Shown piece by piece: positions 48,831-59,634 of a stretch of DNA of 64,000 bases (its first letter is position 1; each line of letters begins with the position of its first letter). A model generated the notes under the pieces. The model was given only the letters and a program-made list of their open reading frames with translations, was not told the DNA's origin and ran no database searches. A program made the translations under genes and the position numbers. This DNA is from Ornithinibacillus gellani (GTDB lineage Bacteria; Bacillota; Bacilli; Bacillales; Amphibacillaceae): NCBI RefSeq assembly GCF_003730295.1, contig NZ_QTSZ01000008.1, forward strand, positions 16,903-80,902, given 5' to 3'.

Positions 48831-49268
48831 ATGAATGCATTTGAATACAAAAATATTGTTATCGCAGTTGATGGATCAGAAGCATCTGAAAAAGCTTTTA
48901 ACAAATCATTGAGCATCGCAAAACGAAATCAGGCTCGTCTTATCATCGCTCATGTAGTTGATTCTCGTACGTTTGCTACCGTAGAGGCTTATGACCGTAC
49001 CCTCGCAGAACGTGCTGAGGAACACGCGAAAGAATTGGTCGACAGCTTTGTAGAAAATGCAAAAGAAGCCGGAGTAGAAAATATCGTCCGGTGTGTTGAA
49101 TATGGTTCTCCTAAAGTAAAAATAGCTAAAAACATTGCAACGACCTTTGAGGCCGATCTCATCATTTGTGGAGCTACTGGCATGAATGCAGTGGAACGTT
49201 TTTTAATCGGTAGTGTATCAGAAAGTATTACCCGTTATGCCAATTGTGATGTATTGGTTGTACGTTAG
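48831..49268 (+). CDS. universal stress protein UspA family
   Basis: 145 aa. NIVIAVDGSEASEKAF start and the ATP-binding G-2x-G-9x-G-S motif (GATGMNAVERFLIGSVSE). Probably ATP-binding dimer; TATAAT at 48781 with GGAGTGGAG before ATG. A strong terminator follows. Confidence 0.92.
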   Translation: MNAFEYKNIVIAVDGSEASEKAFNKSLSIAKRNQARLIIAHVVDSRTFATVEAYDRTLAERAEEHAKELVDSFVENAKEAGVENIVRCVEYGSPKVKIAKNIATTFEADLIICGATGMNAVERFLIGSVSESITRYANCDVLVVR

Positions 49269-49276
49269 ACATGAAT

Positions 49277-49308
49277 CAAGCCTTTTCCAAGAATTTGGAA
49301 AAGGCTTG
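49277..49308 (+). terminator. terminator of uspA
   Basis: Perfect 14-base stem CAAGCCTTTTCCAA / TTGGAAAAGGCTTG, GAAT loop, then T7. Confidence 0.95.
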
Positions 49309-49326
49309 TTTTTTTATATCATACAG

Positions 49327-49842
49327 TTAGTTTAGCAAGTGCTTCTTTGCTTCGTATACAATATGTGTAATTTCAGGAAGGATTAATCGTTCCATCCCTA
49401 ATCTTACAGCACCGGTAGATCCTGGTAGTGAAAAAATGGTCGTCACATCACGTACTCCCGCTGCAGCTCGTGACATGATTGCTCCTGTTCCGATATCCTC
49501 CCGGTAGCTTAACCATCTAAATAATTCTCCAAAACCAGGGATTTCTTTATCCAATAATGGACGCATAGTCTCTATCGTTACATCCCGTTTTGCTACGCCG
49601 GTGCCACCATTGGTTAAGATTACTTCTATTTCGGAATTTTGACATCCTGTTTCGATTGCTTGCTGAATGGCTTCTTGCTCATCAGGAATAATCTTTTTAT
49701 CATAGATGGTGTGACCTGCTTTTTTCAACAAGGAAACCATTAATTGACCACTTCGATCATTTTCCACAGTACGGGTGTCACTAACCGTAATAACGAGACA
49801 GGAAACATGGTCCAGCTTGTTTTTATGAGTTTGATATGACAA
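49327..49842 (-). CDS. moaB: MoaB family molybdopterin adenylyltransferase-like protein
   Basis: 171 aa. LVITVSDTRTVENDRSG near residue 16, LTNGGTGVAKRDVTIE, and FSLPGSTGAVRLGM: MoaB/Mog motifs. Binds molybdopterin in molybdenum cofactor synthesis. TTG start at 49842; GGGAGGGAG upstream. No other moa genes here. Convergent with uspA. Confidence 0.9.
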   Translation of the reverse strand: MSYQTHKNKLDHVSCLVITVSDTRTVENDRSGQLMVSLLKKAGHTIYDKKIIPDEQEAIQQAIETGCQNSEIEVILTNGGTGVAKRDVTIETMRPLLDKEIPGFGELFRWLSYREDIGTGAIMSRAAAGVRDVTTIFSLPGSTGAVRLGMERLILPEITHIVYEAKKHLLN

Positions 49843-49868
49843 TAGAAGCTCCCTCCCATCGCGTCATA

Positions 49869-51050
49869 TTAAATTAAACGCATTGTATCTCTAGCGATCA
49901 TGACTTCTTCATTCGTCGGGATAATTAAGACCTTTACTGGTGAATGTGGATAGTTAATGAATGCTTCTTTCCCACGTGTTTTATTTAAAACTGGGTCCCA
50001 GTATACTCCCATAAATTCCAGACCATTTAATACTTTTGCGCGAATGGTGTCACTATTTTCTCCAACACCTGCAGTGAATATAATGGCATCCAAACCTGAC
50101 ATTCTTGCAGCATAGGAGCCGAGATATTTATGGATTCGTGCGGCAAACACATTAAGCGCTAAATCTGCACGTTCATTTTGATCTGCCTGCTGCTCTATAT
50201 CTCGTAAATCACTTGAGAAACCAGATAATGCAAGCATACCACTTTCTTTATTCAATACATCTAATACTTCATCCGCAGTTTTTCCGGTCTTCTCCATAAT
50301 ATATGGAATTAAAGCAGGGTCAATGTTTCCAGAGCGCGTACCCATTGTTACACCTGCAAGGGGTGTGAATCCCATAGACGTATCAATGGATTTTCCGCCT
50401 TCAATCGCTGTTACACTTGCCCCATTTCCAAGATGGCAGGAGATCAAACGCAGCTGTTCCAATGGAATACCAAGCAATTCTGATGCACGCTGCGATACAT
50501 ATTTATGGGAAGTACCATGAAATCCATATTTACGAATCCCGTATTTTTCATAATATGATCTTGGCAAACTATAGAGATAAGATACTTCTGGCATGGTTTG
50601 GTGAAATGCTGTATCAAACACAGCAACCATTGGTACATTCGGTAAAATTTCTTTAAATGCTTTAATTCCAGTTAAATTTGCTGGATTATGCAATGGGGCA
50701 AGCTCTGATAAGATATCAATCTGCTCCATTACTTCATCATCAATTTTCACAGAATCACTAAACATTTCGCCACCATGGACAACACGATGCCCAACCGCGT
50801 CAATCATATCTAGGCTTTCAATTACGCCAGACTTTGTTAAATCATCAAGAAGCAACTGAACAGCAACCTCATGATTCGGTATATCTATCGTTCTTTTATC
50901 TTTTTGCTCATCTATTTCCAATGTAATGATGGATTCCGGAAGCCCAATCCGTTCAATTAGACCTTTAGCCAATACTGTTTCATTAGGCATCTCAATCAAC
51001 TGATATTTGAGGGAAGAGCTGCCTGCATTTATAGCCAATACATAACTCAT
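49869..51050 (-). CDS. ackA: Acetate kinase
   Basis: 393 aa. [13 protein letters not shown] start (residues 5-17), [22 protein letters not shown], and [16 protein letters not shown]. Makes acetyl phosphate and ADP into acetate and ATP. Only 15 bases after ytxK, so cotranscribed; in B. subtilis ackA is likewise downstream of ytxK and is CcpA-activated. Confidence 0.97.
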   Translation of the reverse strand: MSYVLAINAGSSSLKYQLIEMPNETVLAKGLIERIGLPESIITLEIDEQKDKRTIDIPNHEVAVQLLLDDLTKSGVIESLDMIDAVGHRVVHGGEMFSDSVKIDDEVMEQIDILSELAPLHNPANLTGIKAFKEILPNVPMVAVFDTAFHQTMPEVSYLYSLPRSYYEKYGIRKYGFHGTSHKYVSQRASELLGIPLEQLRLISCHLGNGASVTAIEGGKSIDTSMGFTPLAGVTMGTRSGNIDPALIPYIMEKTGKTADEVLDVLNKESGMLALSGFSSDLRDIEQQADQNERADLALNVFAARIHKYLGSYAARMSGLDAIIFTAGVGENSDTIRAKVLNGLEFMGVYWDPVLNKTRGKEAFINYPHSPVKVLIIPTNEEVMIARDTMRLI

Positions 51051-51065
51051 GCTGTTCCAACTCCC

Positions 51066-52052
51066 TTAATTGTTCGTATTTTCGTTAAACCAGTCATTCA
51101 TTTTACTTAAAATATCCTCCATTGCGTGCGCATTACTTAATGAAGGCAGCTGAACAAGGAGCGGTTGCTTTGGTGCCTGTACTTGCTCCCCTTTTTTCTG
51201 CAATATTACGATGCACTTTGCATTTTCCTTAGCTTTAAATGCTGTTTCCGGCAGCTGTAACACCCCTGAAATATAAGCATGCTTTTGAATATACTTATGA
51301 AGCTTCGCAGATTGATCATCATCAAATAAAAAGTTAGGGGCGATAAAGAGAAGATAGCCACCATCCTTCGTATAATTCATGCTCTGCTCGATAAATAAAT
51401 GATGTGCATAGGAATGGCCTTCGTCTGCTTTCAGTTCAAAATCACTCGCACGCACATCATCCGGATAATATCCAACTGGAAGATCAGCTACTACAACGTC
51501 GACCGGATCTAATAAAAACGGTCTTAAACTATCTTGATGAAAGAATTCAATGGAAGTTTTTTGGAGATTGGCATTCCATACGGCCAATTGTATTAATGTA
51601 GGATCAACTTCACTACCAAATGCCTGCACTGGTTGTTCTAATTGTTCCATGACAATGGTTAATAAATTTCCAGTTCCGCTTGCTGGATCAAACAATCGGA
51701 TAGAATCCATTTTAGCTGTTAATTTATTGGTAAGATAGCCAATAAGCATTGCTATCGTTTCCGGTGTCATTAAATGTTGCTGTTGCGTGGAATCCTTCAT
51801 CCCTTTTAATATTGCCAGTTGAATGGCCTTTCGTATTTCAAACTTTTCGTACGTATCTAATTGGATATTCTTTAAGGCTGATTCTAATTTATGGGTCAGT
51901 ATATCATCCATATCTTCAGCAGCCTGCTGAAAAAATAACGTTTCAAGCGTAATCGATAAACTATCAAGGTATGTTTCTTCCATATGCTGTTGAATAAGCT
52001 GTGTGGTTTCATCTAACCAAGTAAATAAAACATCCACTTTCATTTTTTCCAT
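51066..52052 (-). CDS. ytxK: YtxK, class I SAM-dependent methyltransferase
   Basis: 328 aa. Helical N-terminal part, then a methyltransferase domain with FDPASGTGNLLT (SAM site) and ADLPVGYYP, in the place of the NPPF/DPPY motif of amino methyltransferases. HsdM-like; substrate unknown. The longest frame adds 36 residues, but GGAGG 6 bases before ATG 52052 sets the start. Confidence 0.88.
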   Translation of the reverse strand: MEKMKVDVLFTWLDETTQLIQQHMEETYLDSLSITLETLFFQQAAEDMDDILTHKLESALKNIQLDTYEKFEIRKAIQLAILKGMKDSTQQQHLMTPETIAMLIGYLTNKLTAKMDSIRLFDPASGTGNLLTIVMEQLEQPVQAFGSEVDPTLIQLAVWNANLQKTSIEFFHQDSLRPFLLDPVDVVVADLPVGYYPDDVRASDFELKADEGHSYAHHLFIEQSMNYTKDGGYLLFIAPNFLFDDDQSAKLHKYIQKHAYISGVLQLPETAFKAKENAKCIVILQKKGEQVQAPKQPLLVQLPSLSNAHAMEDILSKMNDWFNENTNN

Positions 52053-52234
52053 AACGTTCCTCCAATCTCCATGAACGCTTCTATTGTAACAAAAACAAGC
52101 TGCAGGTGTACAAAATATAGCTAACCAATTATGTGAATAATATATGACGTAAAACTGCAATTCAAAAAAGTTAGATTAGCCATACAATTAAACATGTAAA
52201 GTACTTGCAAATTGAAAATAAAATTCAAGAAAAA

Positions 52235-52261
52235 TCCCTCTTCCGAATATCAGAAGAGAGA
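52235..52261 (-). terminator. terminator of tpx
   Basis: TCTCTCTTC, 9-base loop, GAAGAGGGA on the minus strand, then TTTTTC; just after the tpx stop. Confidence 0.75.
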
Positions 52262-52271
52262 ATAGTAAGAT

Positions 52272-52772
52272 TTATTCAGCTTTAGCTGCTGCATCAAGCG
52301 CCTTATCATAATCTGGATGGGTTGTAACTTCTTTTACATACTCTACATAAGTTACTTTGTTATTGGAATCAACAACAAAAATAGCTCTTGCTAGTAAACG
52401 AAGTTCTTTAATTAATACACCATATTTTTCACCGAAATCAGCATCTCGATGATCGGAAAGTGTATCCAATTTCTTAATACCATTTGCTGCACACCAACGC
52501 GTTTGAGCAAAAGGCAAGTCCATACTAATGGTTAATACATGCACGTTATCAAGTTTGTCTGCCTCTTCATTAAAGCGTTTTGTTTGTGCGGAACAAACTC
52601 CAGTATCAAGTGAAGGAACTACACTAATGAGTTTTACTTTTCCCTCATAATCCTTAAGAGATTTCTCAGACAAATCATTGCTAAGAACAGTGAAGTCAGG
52701 TGCTTGATCACCAACTTTAATTTCTTCACCAAGCAAGGTTACAGGTTTTTCTTGAAATGTTACTTGAACCAT
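52272..52772 (-). CDS. tpx: Thiol peroxidase Tpx
   Basis: 166 aa, peroxiredoxin fold. Peroxidatic Cys in [15 protein letters not shown] (about residue 60), resolving Cys in TRWCAANG (about 94). Reduces hydroperoxides with thioredoxin. ATG at 52772, GGGAGG 8 bases upstream; the longest frame adds 11 residues without a better site. Confidence 0.96.
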   Translation of the reverse strand: MVQVTFQEKPVTLLGEEIKVGDQAPDFTVLSNDLSEKSLKDYEGKVKLISVVPSLDTGVCSAQTKRFNEEADKLDNVHVLTISMDLPFAQTRWCAANGIKKLDTLSDHRDADFGEKYGVLIKELRLLARAIFVVDSNNKVTYVEYVKEVTTHPDYDKALDAAAKAE

Positions 52773-52891
52773 TGGATCATTCCTCCCAATACATATTGTC
52801 TTCAATCTTTATTATGAATTTTAAAGACAAACATGTCCAATAATCCACATTCATTATGTGTGACATTTTTTTGACTCCATCATCTAACCCC

Positions 52892-53368
52892 TTATATATC
52901 ATAGTTCAACGCTTCATTATCATCTGATTTATCCAAATGTTGATGTCTATCCTTCCGTGATGTTGGTTGCTTTGTATTCGATTCTTTCATTAATTCCTGT
53001 ATCTTATCCATTGCCTTTGGAGCAAGGTGCAGCATTTTTTCGTATATATGTGTATTTTCATTTAAATGAACCATCTTGACACCTTTGTCATTAACAATTA
53101 AAAATGCAACTGGAGTGATGGATACACCTCCACCACTTCCTCCACCAAACGGCAGGATAGATTCTTGGTCGCCTTCCTGGGTTGACTGAGATTGGAATTC
53201 GCTTCCGCCTGCTGCGAATCCAAACCCTACTTTGGAGACTGGAATAATCATACTTCCATCAGGCGATTCCACCGGTTCCCCTACTATTGTATTCACTTCT
53301 ACCATACTTTTAATATTTTCCATTGCAGTTGTCATTAACCCTTGTATCGGATGTTCTTGTTCTTCCAT
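52892..53368 (-). CDS. ytfJ: GerW family sporulation protein YtfJ
   Basis: 158 aa. MEEQEHPIQGLMTTAMENIK start, GFGFAAGGSEF, and a glycine-rich SILPFGGGSGGGVSITPVAF segment, all family features. Needed for germination in B. subtilis. ATG 53368 with GAGGAGGAG upstream. Partner ytfI is upstream. Confidence 0.9.
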   Translation of the reverse strand: MEEQEHPIQGLMTTAMENIKSMVEVNTIVGEPVESPDGSMIIPVSKVGFGFAAGGSEFQSQSTQEGDQESILPFGGGSGGGVSITPVAFLIVNDKGVKMVHLNENTHIYEKMLHLAPKAMDKIQELMKESNTKQPTSRKDRHQHLDKSDDNEALNYDI

Positions 53369-53389
53369 TAGACTCCTCCTCATTATAAT

Positions 53390-53998
53390 TTATTCGCTCT
53401 CAGGAGAACGAAGATGCTTTTTAATCCAACTCCTCCACTGAAAAGCTGTACGTATAGCTTGTGCTGTTTGAATCGATAACATACAATCCATTTTCGTCGC
53501 AAATACAGGCGCTTGAAAAATAGGTGTACAGGATATTTCCGGTTTACAGGTGATATTTCTGTAAGTTTTCATCCCTGCTTGAATGGGACCAATCACAGAC
53601 CAAATCAATCCGCAGAGGATACCTGTGGATAACCCTTCTCCTGTACCAGCATAGGTGAACCAATGTAAATGACGAATGGTCAGGTTTTTTTGCAAATGAA
53701 TTGCTAAAGACCACCAATTCGATATTTTTTTCTGTATATGATTGATTGTTGTCTTCACATCCTGTAGGTGATTGGACTCTACCAAATAAGCTAGTTCTTG
53801 AATTGGATTTGATTGTTTTTCCTTTAAACTAAAATGTTTCTTCATAATACAAAAAGCCAGCCAACGGATATGTACTATAGCTTGCTGCTCGTTTTGATCA
53901 AATGTAATTGATATTTCAATATCAACAGACGTCCAAAGCATGCAGAATATCATTAGCATCAAAATAACCAAGAGGCAGCCTGCAATTAGTATTAGCAT
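53390..53998 (-). CDS. ytfI: YtfI, DUF2953 membrane protein
   Basis: 202 aa. One N-terminal membrane helix (about 2-24) then a soluble domain with RHLHWFTYAGTGEGLSTGIL, typical of DUF2953. Neighbour of ytfJ as in B. subtilis; ATG with GATAGGAG upstream. Function in germination or sporulation is likely by association only. Confidence 0.85.
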   Translation of the reverse strand: MLILIAGCLLVILMLMIFCMLWTSVDIEISITFDQNEQQAIVHIRWLAFCIMKKHFSLKEKQSNPIQELAYLVESNHLQDVKTTINHIQKKISNWWSLAIHLQKNLTIRHLHWFTYAGTGEGLSTGILCGLIWSVIGPIQAGMKTYRNITCKPEISCTPIFQAPVFATKMDCMLSIQTAQAIRTAFQWRSWIKKHLRSPESE

Positions 53999-54151
53999 CT
54001 CCTATCGCTCCATTATGATTTTGTTTTCTAGTTTGTGACGAATTCATGGACTTCATACAAAACAATGGAAGAACGATATGCTAATCATTGAGAATGCCCT
54101 TCGAATAATGGTACGATGAAGTCAAGATTATATAATTGGAGGCGGGACGGT

Positions 54152-54952
54152 ATGCCAAATCGTAAAAATATTTATTTTTACTATCAGCCAGATGAAGCAT
54201 TGGAAAAAAAGCTTGTCCCTTTATTTGATGCTGCGAAAACGAATGATTTTAACATTGTTGAACATTCGGATGATGCATCCATTGTTATTAGTATTGGCGG
54301 AGATGGTGCGTTTTTGCAGGCTGTTCGAAAAACCGGTTTTCGGCAGGATTGCATCTATGTAGGTATTACAAGAGCCGATGAGTCTGGGCTCTACTGTGAT
54401 TTTGAATTGGATAACTTTGATTCAATGCTGTATACAATGCAACATGAGGAGCTTGAAGTCAGAAGGTTTCCCGTGATTGATGTACAGGTAAATGGCGGTA
54501 TGACCTATCCTTGTTTAAACGAAGTAAGTATTCGATCTGTCATTATTAAAACCATTGTCATGGACGTATTAATTGATGATATGTTTTTTGAAACGTTTCG
54601 TGGGGACGGTTTAATTGTTGCGACGCCAACTGGTAGTACTGGATACAATAAGTCTACCCGCGGAGCTGTCATCGATCCATTACTGCCCTGTTTCCAGGTT
54701 ACGGAGCTGGCTTCATTAAATAATAATCGATATCGTACATTGGGATCATCATTTATTTTAAGCAAAGGTAGAAAATTAGAGCTTGATGTGATTCAGGATG
54801 GGAATGATTATCCGATTATTGGTTTAGATAATGAGGCATATTCTATCCGCAATATTAAGAATATCACCGTTACATTAAGTGATAAAATTGTAAAAACCGT
54901 TAAACTGAAAAACAATTCATATTGGGATCGTGTACGCCGCACATTTCTATAG
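54152..54952 (+). CDS. nadK: NAD kinase
   Basis: 266 aa. GGDG motif in VISIGGDGAFLQAVR (about 55), DGLIVATPTGSTGYNKS, and the NE/D motif in CLNEVS. Phosphorylates NAD to NADP; second-kinase type (B. subtilis YtdI). GGAGG 9 bases before ATG 54152; the longest frame begins 36 bases earlier. Followed by a terminator. Confidence 0.93.
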   Translation: MPNRKNIYFYYQPDEALEKKLVPLFDAAKTNDFNIVEHSDDASIVISIGGDGAFLQAVRKTGFRQDCIYVGITRADESGLYCDFELDNFDSMLYTMQHEELEVRRFPVIDVQVNGGMTYPCLNEVSIRSVIIKTIVMDVLIDDMFFETFRGDGLIVATPTGSTGYNKSTRGAVIDPLLPCFQVTELASLNNNRYRTLGSSFILSKGRKLELDVIQDGNDYPIIGLDNEAYSIRNIKNITVTLSDKIVKTVKLKNNSYWDRVRRTFL

Positions 54953-54956
54953 AATG

Positions 54957-54988
54957 AAAGGACTACTCCGTTTCCGGAATAGTCCTTT
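54957..54988 (+). terminator. terminator of NAD kinase gene
   Basis: AAAGGACTA / TAGTCCTTT with an inner TCCG / CGGA pair, ending TTTTCC; also fits the convergent SASP gene. Confidence 0.75.
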
Positions 54989-55005
54989 TCCATTTGTTAT
55001 TTAGA

Positions 55006-55203
55006 TTATTGATGACCTTGCATGCCTTGCATAGCCATGTGAACAAGACGTTTTGTAATTTCTCCTCCAACAGAACCATTTGCACGGGAGGTCGTATCGG
55101 CACCAAGTTGTACACCAAATTCAGAAGCAATCTCTGTCTTCATTTGGTTGATAGCCTGCTCGGCTCCAGAAACCAAGATTTGGTTTGAGTTGTTATTAGC
55201 CAT
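55006..55203 (-). CDS. alpha/beta-type small acid-soluble spore protein
   Basis: 65 aa. [20 protein letters not shown] start, germination-protease site TEIASEFGV (about 24-32), and C-terminal [17 protein letters not shown]. Coats spore DNA against UV and heat. AAGGAGG 8 bases before ATG 55203. Confidence 0.96.
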   Translation of the reverse strand: MANNNSNQILVSGAEQAINQMKTEIASEFGVQLGADTTSRANGSVGGEITKRLVHMAMQGMQGHQ

Positions 55204-55307
55204 GTTCATCACCTCCTTGGTACACTTAGAATGTGTAGAAGGAAGGGAATTATAACTGGTAAGTGTTGTCTTTTTTGGTGCTTGTTTGGAATAACGGTCA
55301 TTGCTTA

Positions 55308-56507
55308 TTAAAGCAAGTCCCGGAAAGCCTCTTCTTGTTTATCTGTACCAGCCTCAATCGTTTCAATCCCTTGCATGGTCTCTTCCAACAAATCGGTAAA
55401 ATCAAATTTATCTTCAAAATAATTCACTTTACTCCGCTTTGGGTTTGTCTTTGGTGCTTTCGGAACAAAAATCGTACAACAATCCTCAAATGGACGAATG
55501 GATATATCATAGGTGTCAATTTGCTTGGAAATCCGAATAATATCATCCTTATCCATGGCAATCAATGGCCGTAAAATTGGATAATTCGTAACCTCATTAA
55601 TCGTATTCATGCTTTCCATCGTCTGACTTGCCACTTGTCCTAGACTTTCACCTGTTGTAATGGACAGTATATCCTGGTTGCGACAGATTGCTTCACTAAT
55701 ACGCATCATCATGCGACGCATCACGGTAATCGCATAGCTTTCCGGTATCTCTTGGTATATTTTTTGCTGTAGCTTTGTAAATGGCACGAGGTGGATTTTA
55801 ATCGGATAGCCATAGTATGTTAGTTTTTCTGCCAAATCAATCACCTTTTGTTTTGCACGCTCGCTTGTAAAAGGTGGAGAGTGAAAGTGAACAGCTTCTA
55901 CTTCCACACCACGTTTCATCGCTAAAAATCCTGCAACAGGACTGTCAATTCCACCTGAAAGCAATAGCAGGGTTTTACCTCCTGTACGAACTGGCAATCC
56001 GCCCAATCCAAATGTTAGACCTGAAGTAATATATGTTCCTTCTGCACGGATTTCCACCTTTACTTCTACATCTGGATGATGGACATCTACCTTTATATTG
56101 TCCGTATGCATCAGGAGATGTGCACCTAATTCCTGTAATAGCTCCTGTGAACGGTATGGGAAGCCTTTATTAACCCTTCTTACCGTCACCTTAAAGGTGT
56201 TTGGATGATTTGCATTCTTTAAAGCATATAATGCGGCTTCCTTGATTCGGTTCAAATCATTTTCAACCTTAATCGCAAGACTAAAGCTGTGTATACCAAA
56301 AATATGCTGACATCGCTCCATAATCGGTTCTGGATCCTGACCATTCAATAGTACAAACATTCTACCTTGAGTACGCTTTACTTTTACTGCTGAATAATCT
56401 TTTAATGCATGCTGAATATTTTCTTGAAGTCTTACCAAAAACTTTTTTTGATTTTTTCCTTTTAAGGCTATTTCCCCATAACGAATTAATAAATGATCAA
56501 ATTCCAT
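55308..56507 (-). CDS. thiI: ThiI, tRNA 4-thiouridine synthase
   Basis: 399 aa. N-terminal ferredoxin-like and THUMP domains (to about 165), then an ATP-pyrophosphatase domain with [18 protein letters not shown] (about 180-197). No rhodanese domain, as in Bacillus. Uses sulfur from NifZ to make s4U8 in tRNA. Starts 5 bases after nifZ. Confidence 0.96.
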   Translation of the reverse strand: MEFDHLLIRYGEIALKGKNQKKFLVRLQENIQHALKDYSAVKVKRTQGRMFVLLNGQDPEPIMERCQHIFGIHSFSLAIKVENDLNRIKEAALYALKNANHPNTFKVTVRRVNKGFPYRSQELLQELGAHLLMHTDNIKVDVHHPDVEVKVEIRAEGTYITSGLTFGLGGLPVRTGGKTLLLLSGGIDSPVAGFLAMKRGVEVEAVHFHSPPFTSERAKQKVIDLAEKLTYYGYPIKIHLVPFTKLQQKIYQEIPESYAITVMRRMMMRISEAICRNQDILSITTGESLGQVASQTMESMNTINEVTNYPILRPLIAMDKDDIIRISKQIDTYDISIRPFEDCCTIFVPKAPKTNPKRSKVNYFEDKFDFTDLLEETMQGIETIEAGTDKQEEAFRDLL

Positions 56508-56512
56508 GTTAT

Positions 56513-57652
56513 CTACTCCAATATCTCTTTTAAATGTTGAATAACTTCCTTTAATGCTTCAATAAAAGTCGTAATTTCTTCCGTTGTTGTGTCATAAGAC
56601 AGACTGATACGTAGCCCAGAGGATGCACGCTCTCTTGAATATCCACATGCTGCGAGTACCCTGCTAATATCCGATTGCTTAGAAGAACAAGCTGATTTGG
56701 TAGAAATATAAATATCTCTTTTACCTAAAGCATGAATGACGACTTCCGGCTTCAGTCCTGGAATGGAGCAATTCAAAATATGTGGCGCGCCATCAATCGG
56801 TGAGTTAATCATCACGCCATCGATTTGCTCTAGTTTTGTTCGTAGTTGTTGATAAAGCATGCGAAGATGTTCAAGGTCTGTTTTCTCACGGTCCATCATC
56901 AAGCGCAGGGCTTTCACCATGGATACACTTCCGGCTAAATTTTCCGTTCCAGATCGTCTGCCGTATTCCTGCCCACCGCCCTGTAACAAGGGAAATAGCT
57001 TCGTCGACCGCGCTACATAGACCATACCAGTTCCTCTTACTCCATGTATTTTATGACCCGATAGCGTACATATATCTATCCCTGGATGATAAAGATTTAA
57101 GGAAATCTTCCCTAATCCTTGTACAGCATCTACATGAAAAAATAATTTGGGATGTGTAGCAGCAATTTCTGCAATCTCTTGAATGGGTTGAATACTGCCT
57201 ATTTCATTATTCACATGCATAATACTGATTAGGATGGTGTCGTTACGAATAGACTTTTTTACTTCTTCTACACTTACTTGGCCATTTGCATCGACAGGTA
57301 AAGCCGTTATCTCAAATCCAAGCTGTTCCAACCCTTTACATGCATCATAAACGGAAGGATGTTCTATTTCCGATGTGATGATATGCTTTCCCCTTCTCTG
57401 ATGCTGCATAGCCACTCCCATGATTGCCATATTATTTCCTTCGGTTCCGCCTGAGGTAAAAATAATCTCATCCTCATGTACGTGCAATATATCCGCAGCT
57501 TGCTGTCTTGCTCGCAGCAGAAGCCTTTCCGCCTGTCCACCAAGTTGATGGATAGATGAAGGATTAGCAAAAAATTGCTCTGATGCCTGGACATAGCTTT
57601 TCAACACATCTGGATGTGGTTTAGTTGTAGCACTATTATCTAAATAAATCAT
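56513..57652 (-). CDS. nifZ: NifZ-type cysteine desulfurase
   Basis: 379 aa, class V aminotransferase fold. PLP lysine in CTLSGHKIHG (about 203), catalytic Cys loop in ISTKSACSSKQ (about 323). It provides persulfide to ThiI in B. subtilis, and the arrangement ezrA-nifZ-thiI-sspA matches. A TTGCAC-N17-TATGAT promoter lies 90-120 bases upstream. Confidence 0.94.
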   Translation of the reverse strand: MIYLDNSATTKPHPDVLKSYVQASEQFFANPSSIHQLGGQAERLLLRARQQAADILHVHEDEIIFTSGGTEGNNMAIMGVAMQHQRRGKHIITSEIEHPSVYDACKGLEQLGFEITALPVDANGQVSVEEVKKSIRNDTILISIMHVNNEIGSIQPIQEIAEIAATHPKLFFHVDAVQGLGKISLNLYHPGIDICTLSGHKIHGVRGTGMVYVARSTKLFPLLQGGGQEYGRRSGTENLAGSVSMVKALRLMMDREKTDLEHLRMLYQQLRTKLEQIDGVMINSPIDGAPHILNCSIPGLKPEVVIHALGKRDIYISTKSACSSKQSDISRVLAACGYSRERASSGLRISLSYDTTTEEITTFIEALKEVIQHLKEILE

Positions 57653-57740
57653 TACCTTTAACCCCTTATTCGTACCCGATTGTACGTTATCTATCTAATT
57701 AATTATTATACGTTTCAGTTCTGTTTCATTTCATTCCTGT

Positions 57741-57769
57741 ATCATAATAAATCCTATAAAAATGTGCAA
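57741..57769 (-). promoter_or_regulatory. sigma-A promoter for nifZ-thiI
   Basis: Minus strand TTGCAC (57769-57764), 17-base spacer, TATGAT (57746-57741). A second TATAAT-like -10 follows about 30 bases later. Leader of about 80 bases. Confidence 0.6.
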
Positions 57770-57889
57770 GCAACAAACCCACTTACATTATTTCTTCTAA
57801 AAGCTTCACCTGCCCATGTCTCAGGGACAAAACCTATCGTATTTGGCTTTCGTAGAAGGATTTCATACAAATAATAAAGGCTGACCTTT

Positions 57890-57912
57890 GAAAAGATGAC
57901 ATGTATCTTTTC
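57890..57912 (-). terminator. terminator of ezrA
   Basis: GAAAAGAT, 7-base loop, ATCTTTTC, flanked by near-complementary AAGG-CTG / CAG-CCTT on either side; minus strand continues TTATTATTTG. Weak T tail. Confidence 0.55.
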
Positions 57913-57933
57913 TCCAGACAGCCCTTCCCATTC

Positions 57934-59634
57934 TTATCCTTCACTAGATGCTAACTGATATTCTTCAATTCGCTTCAATGCACCTGGTTCTACCTCTTCA
58001 ATTGCTTTTGCAGCATGTTCCAAGGAAAGTTCGTATTCATAAGAGCGGAATAAACGCTCTGATTCCTCAAGCTTTGCAGCGAGTAAAGGGAATTTACTCC
58101 GATACCGATTCGCATATTGAATAACTTGCTCTGTTAAATATGCTTGATCTAACATCATATCCGTTTGCTCTGATAGCTGTTCAATGGAAGCTGCACCATC
58201 TCGTAATGCCTGCTGGACTTCTGCCATATCCAATGGTTGCTTGTCCAGTGCAGCAAGGACTCGATTGTTTTTATCCATTGCTTCGTCCATTGCATTCCAT
58301 ATGAAGCTTGGAACACCTGGAATATTACTTTTTTGCAAACGACGATGAATCGCATTGATTTCATCCTGCATATTTGCCACGCGTTCCTTCGCTTCCATTT
58401 CATCCTTACGTAGATTTAACATCCGATCTTTAAAGGCATCATGATTTTTGGTGATTTCTTTCATCTGGTCCAGACCGTTTTCTACCATAGAACGTAATTC
58501 AGAATGTGCGGTATCCGAATCTTCCAGCTTCTCCTTTAATTCCTCCAGCTGTTTCCTTAAGGAGTTAATCTCTTTTTCTAAGGAAATATACTTTTCCGTA
58601 TCCTGGTCATCCACATAATATGTTTTACGAAGTGTCTCCACTTCCACCTTTGTTTCCTGAAAAGTAGACGCAATTTCATCCAATGTACGTTCATAATTTG
58701 CCATATTGGATTCAATGTACCCTTTTGCAACTGCCTCTTTTTCCAATAACTCATACATTTCAGCGGTTCGGTGGTCAATTTCCTCAATTGTTTCTTTCGC
58801 TGTTTCCACTTCACCCTTTTCAAGTGCTGTAATACAGTCCAAAAGGCGCTGTTGATAGCCACTGATTTCATTTTCGAAGCCTAAATGTTCAATTCGATAT
58901 CCGTCTTCTTTCATCGTTTTCATCCCAGAAGATAAATCATCTAGCTGTGCTGGTAATTCATGCTTACAAGATTTCAGTAAGCCGGGAAATTCTTCGATAT
59001 GTACTTTCGTTTCATCGAGATTTTCTTTCAATTCATCAACTAAATGTTTAGCTTCTATGTAGTTCCCTGATTCCGTTAATTCAAAGTATCGATTAAGCTT
59101 TTGATCCAGCTCATCCAATTCCACTTCAAAACGAACATCAGCTTTTCCATATTGATATCTATTTTGGGAAATTTGTTTTCGCAATCCTTTTATGTTCGGT
59201 TGCAGTTCAGCAATTTCTTTACGGCTTGTTTCTTCCGAGTGAATCAATTCTTCTAACTCAGACAGTATCTTTTCCAAGTCCTTCTCTACTGTTTCTAACT
59301 TCACATTTATAGTCTGCAGCGTCTTTTTTGCTGTCGGAATGCGATAATGGTCTGCTGCGTCCTCCGCATCAAATAAGTATTCCTCGATATCTGGAAGCTC
59401 TTTCGTGAGAATAAAGTCCCAACGGCCTTTCCATGATTCAAATTTTTCCTGTGTTTCACCCGATAAGTTCAATACTTTGATTCGTGATAATTCAGAAGCG
59501 ATATTACGACTCATTATTTCCATTTTCCAATTTTCAAGGCGGTCCACCTGATCATAGATACGTTTCCGTAAAAGGAGTCCGATAATAATTAATGTGATAA
59601 TAAGTAGAATAAATCCGATAATATATGCTGTCAT
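57934..59634 (-). CDS. ezrA: EzrA, septation ring regulator
   Basis: 566 aa. One N-terminal membrane helix (MTAYIIGFILLIITLIIIGL), then long coiled coils with spectrin-like repeats to the end, as in B. subtilis EzrA (562 aa). Negative regulator of FtsZ ring assembly. The longest frame adds 69 residues, but AGGAGG 7-8 bases before ATG 59634 defines the start. Confidence 0.95.
   Translation of the reverse strand: MTAYIIGFILLIITLIIIGLLLRKRIYDQVDRLENWKMEIMSRNIASELSRIKVLNLSGETQEKFESWKGRWDFILTKELPDIEEYLFDAEDAADHYRIPTAKKTLQTINVKLETVEKDLEKILSELEELIHSEETSRKEIAELQPNIKGLRKQISQNRYQYGKADVRFEVELDELDQKLNRYFELTESGNYIEAKHLVDELKENLDETKVHIEEFPGLLKSCKHELPAQLDDLSSGMKTMKEDGYRIEHLGFENEISGYQQRLLDCITALEKGEVETAKETIEEIDHRTAEMYELLEKEAVAKGYIESNMANYERTLDEIASTFQETKVEVETLRKTYYVDDQDTEKYISLEKEINSLRKQLEELKEKLEDSDTAHSELRSMVENGLDQMKEITKNHDAFKDRMLNLRKDEMEAKERVANMQDEINAIHRRLQKSNIPGVPSFIWNAMDEAMDKNNRVLAALDKQPLDMAEVQQALRDGAASIEQLSEQTDMMLDQAYLTEQVIQYANRYRSKFPLLAAKLEESERLFRSYEYELSLEHAAKAIEEVEPGALKRIEEYQLASSEG

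Noticed and set aside
52066..52083. cre-like sequence near the ytxK/ackA promoter (TAGAAGCGTTCA)
   Set aside because: Three mismatches to the consensus, too weak to call.
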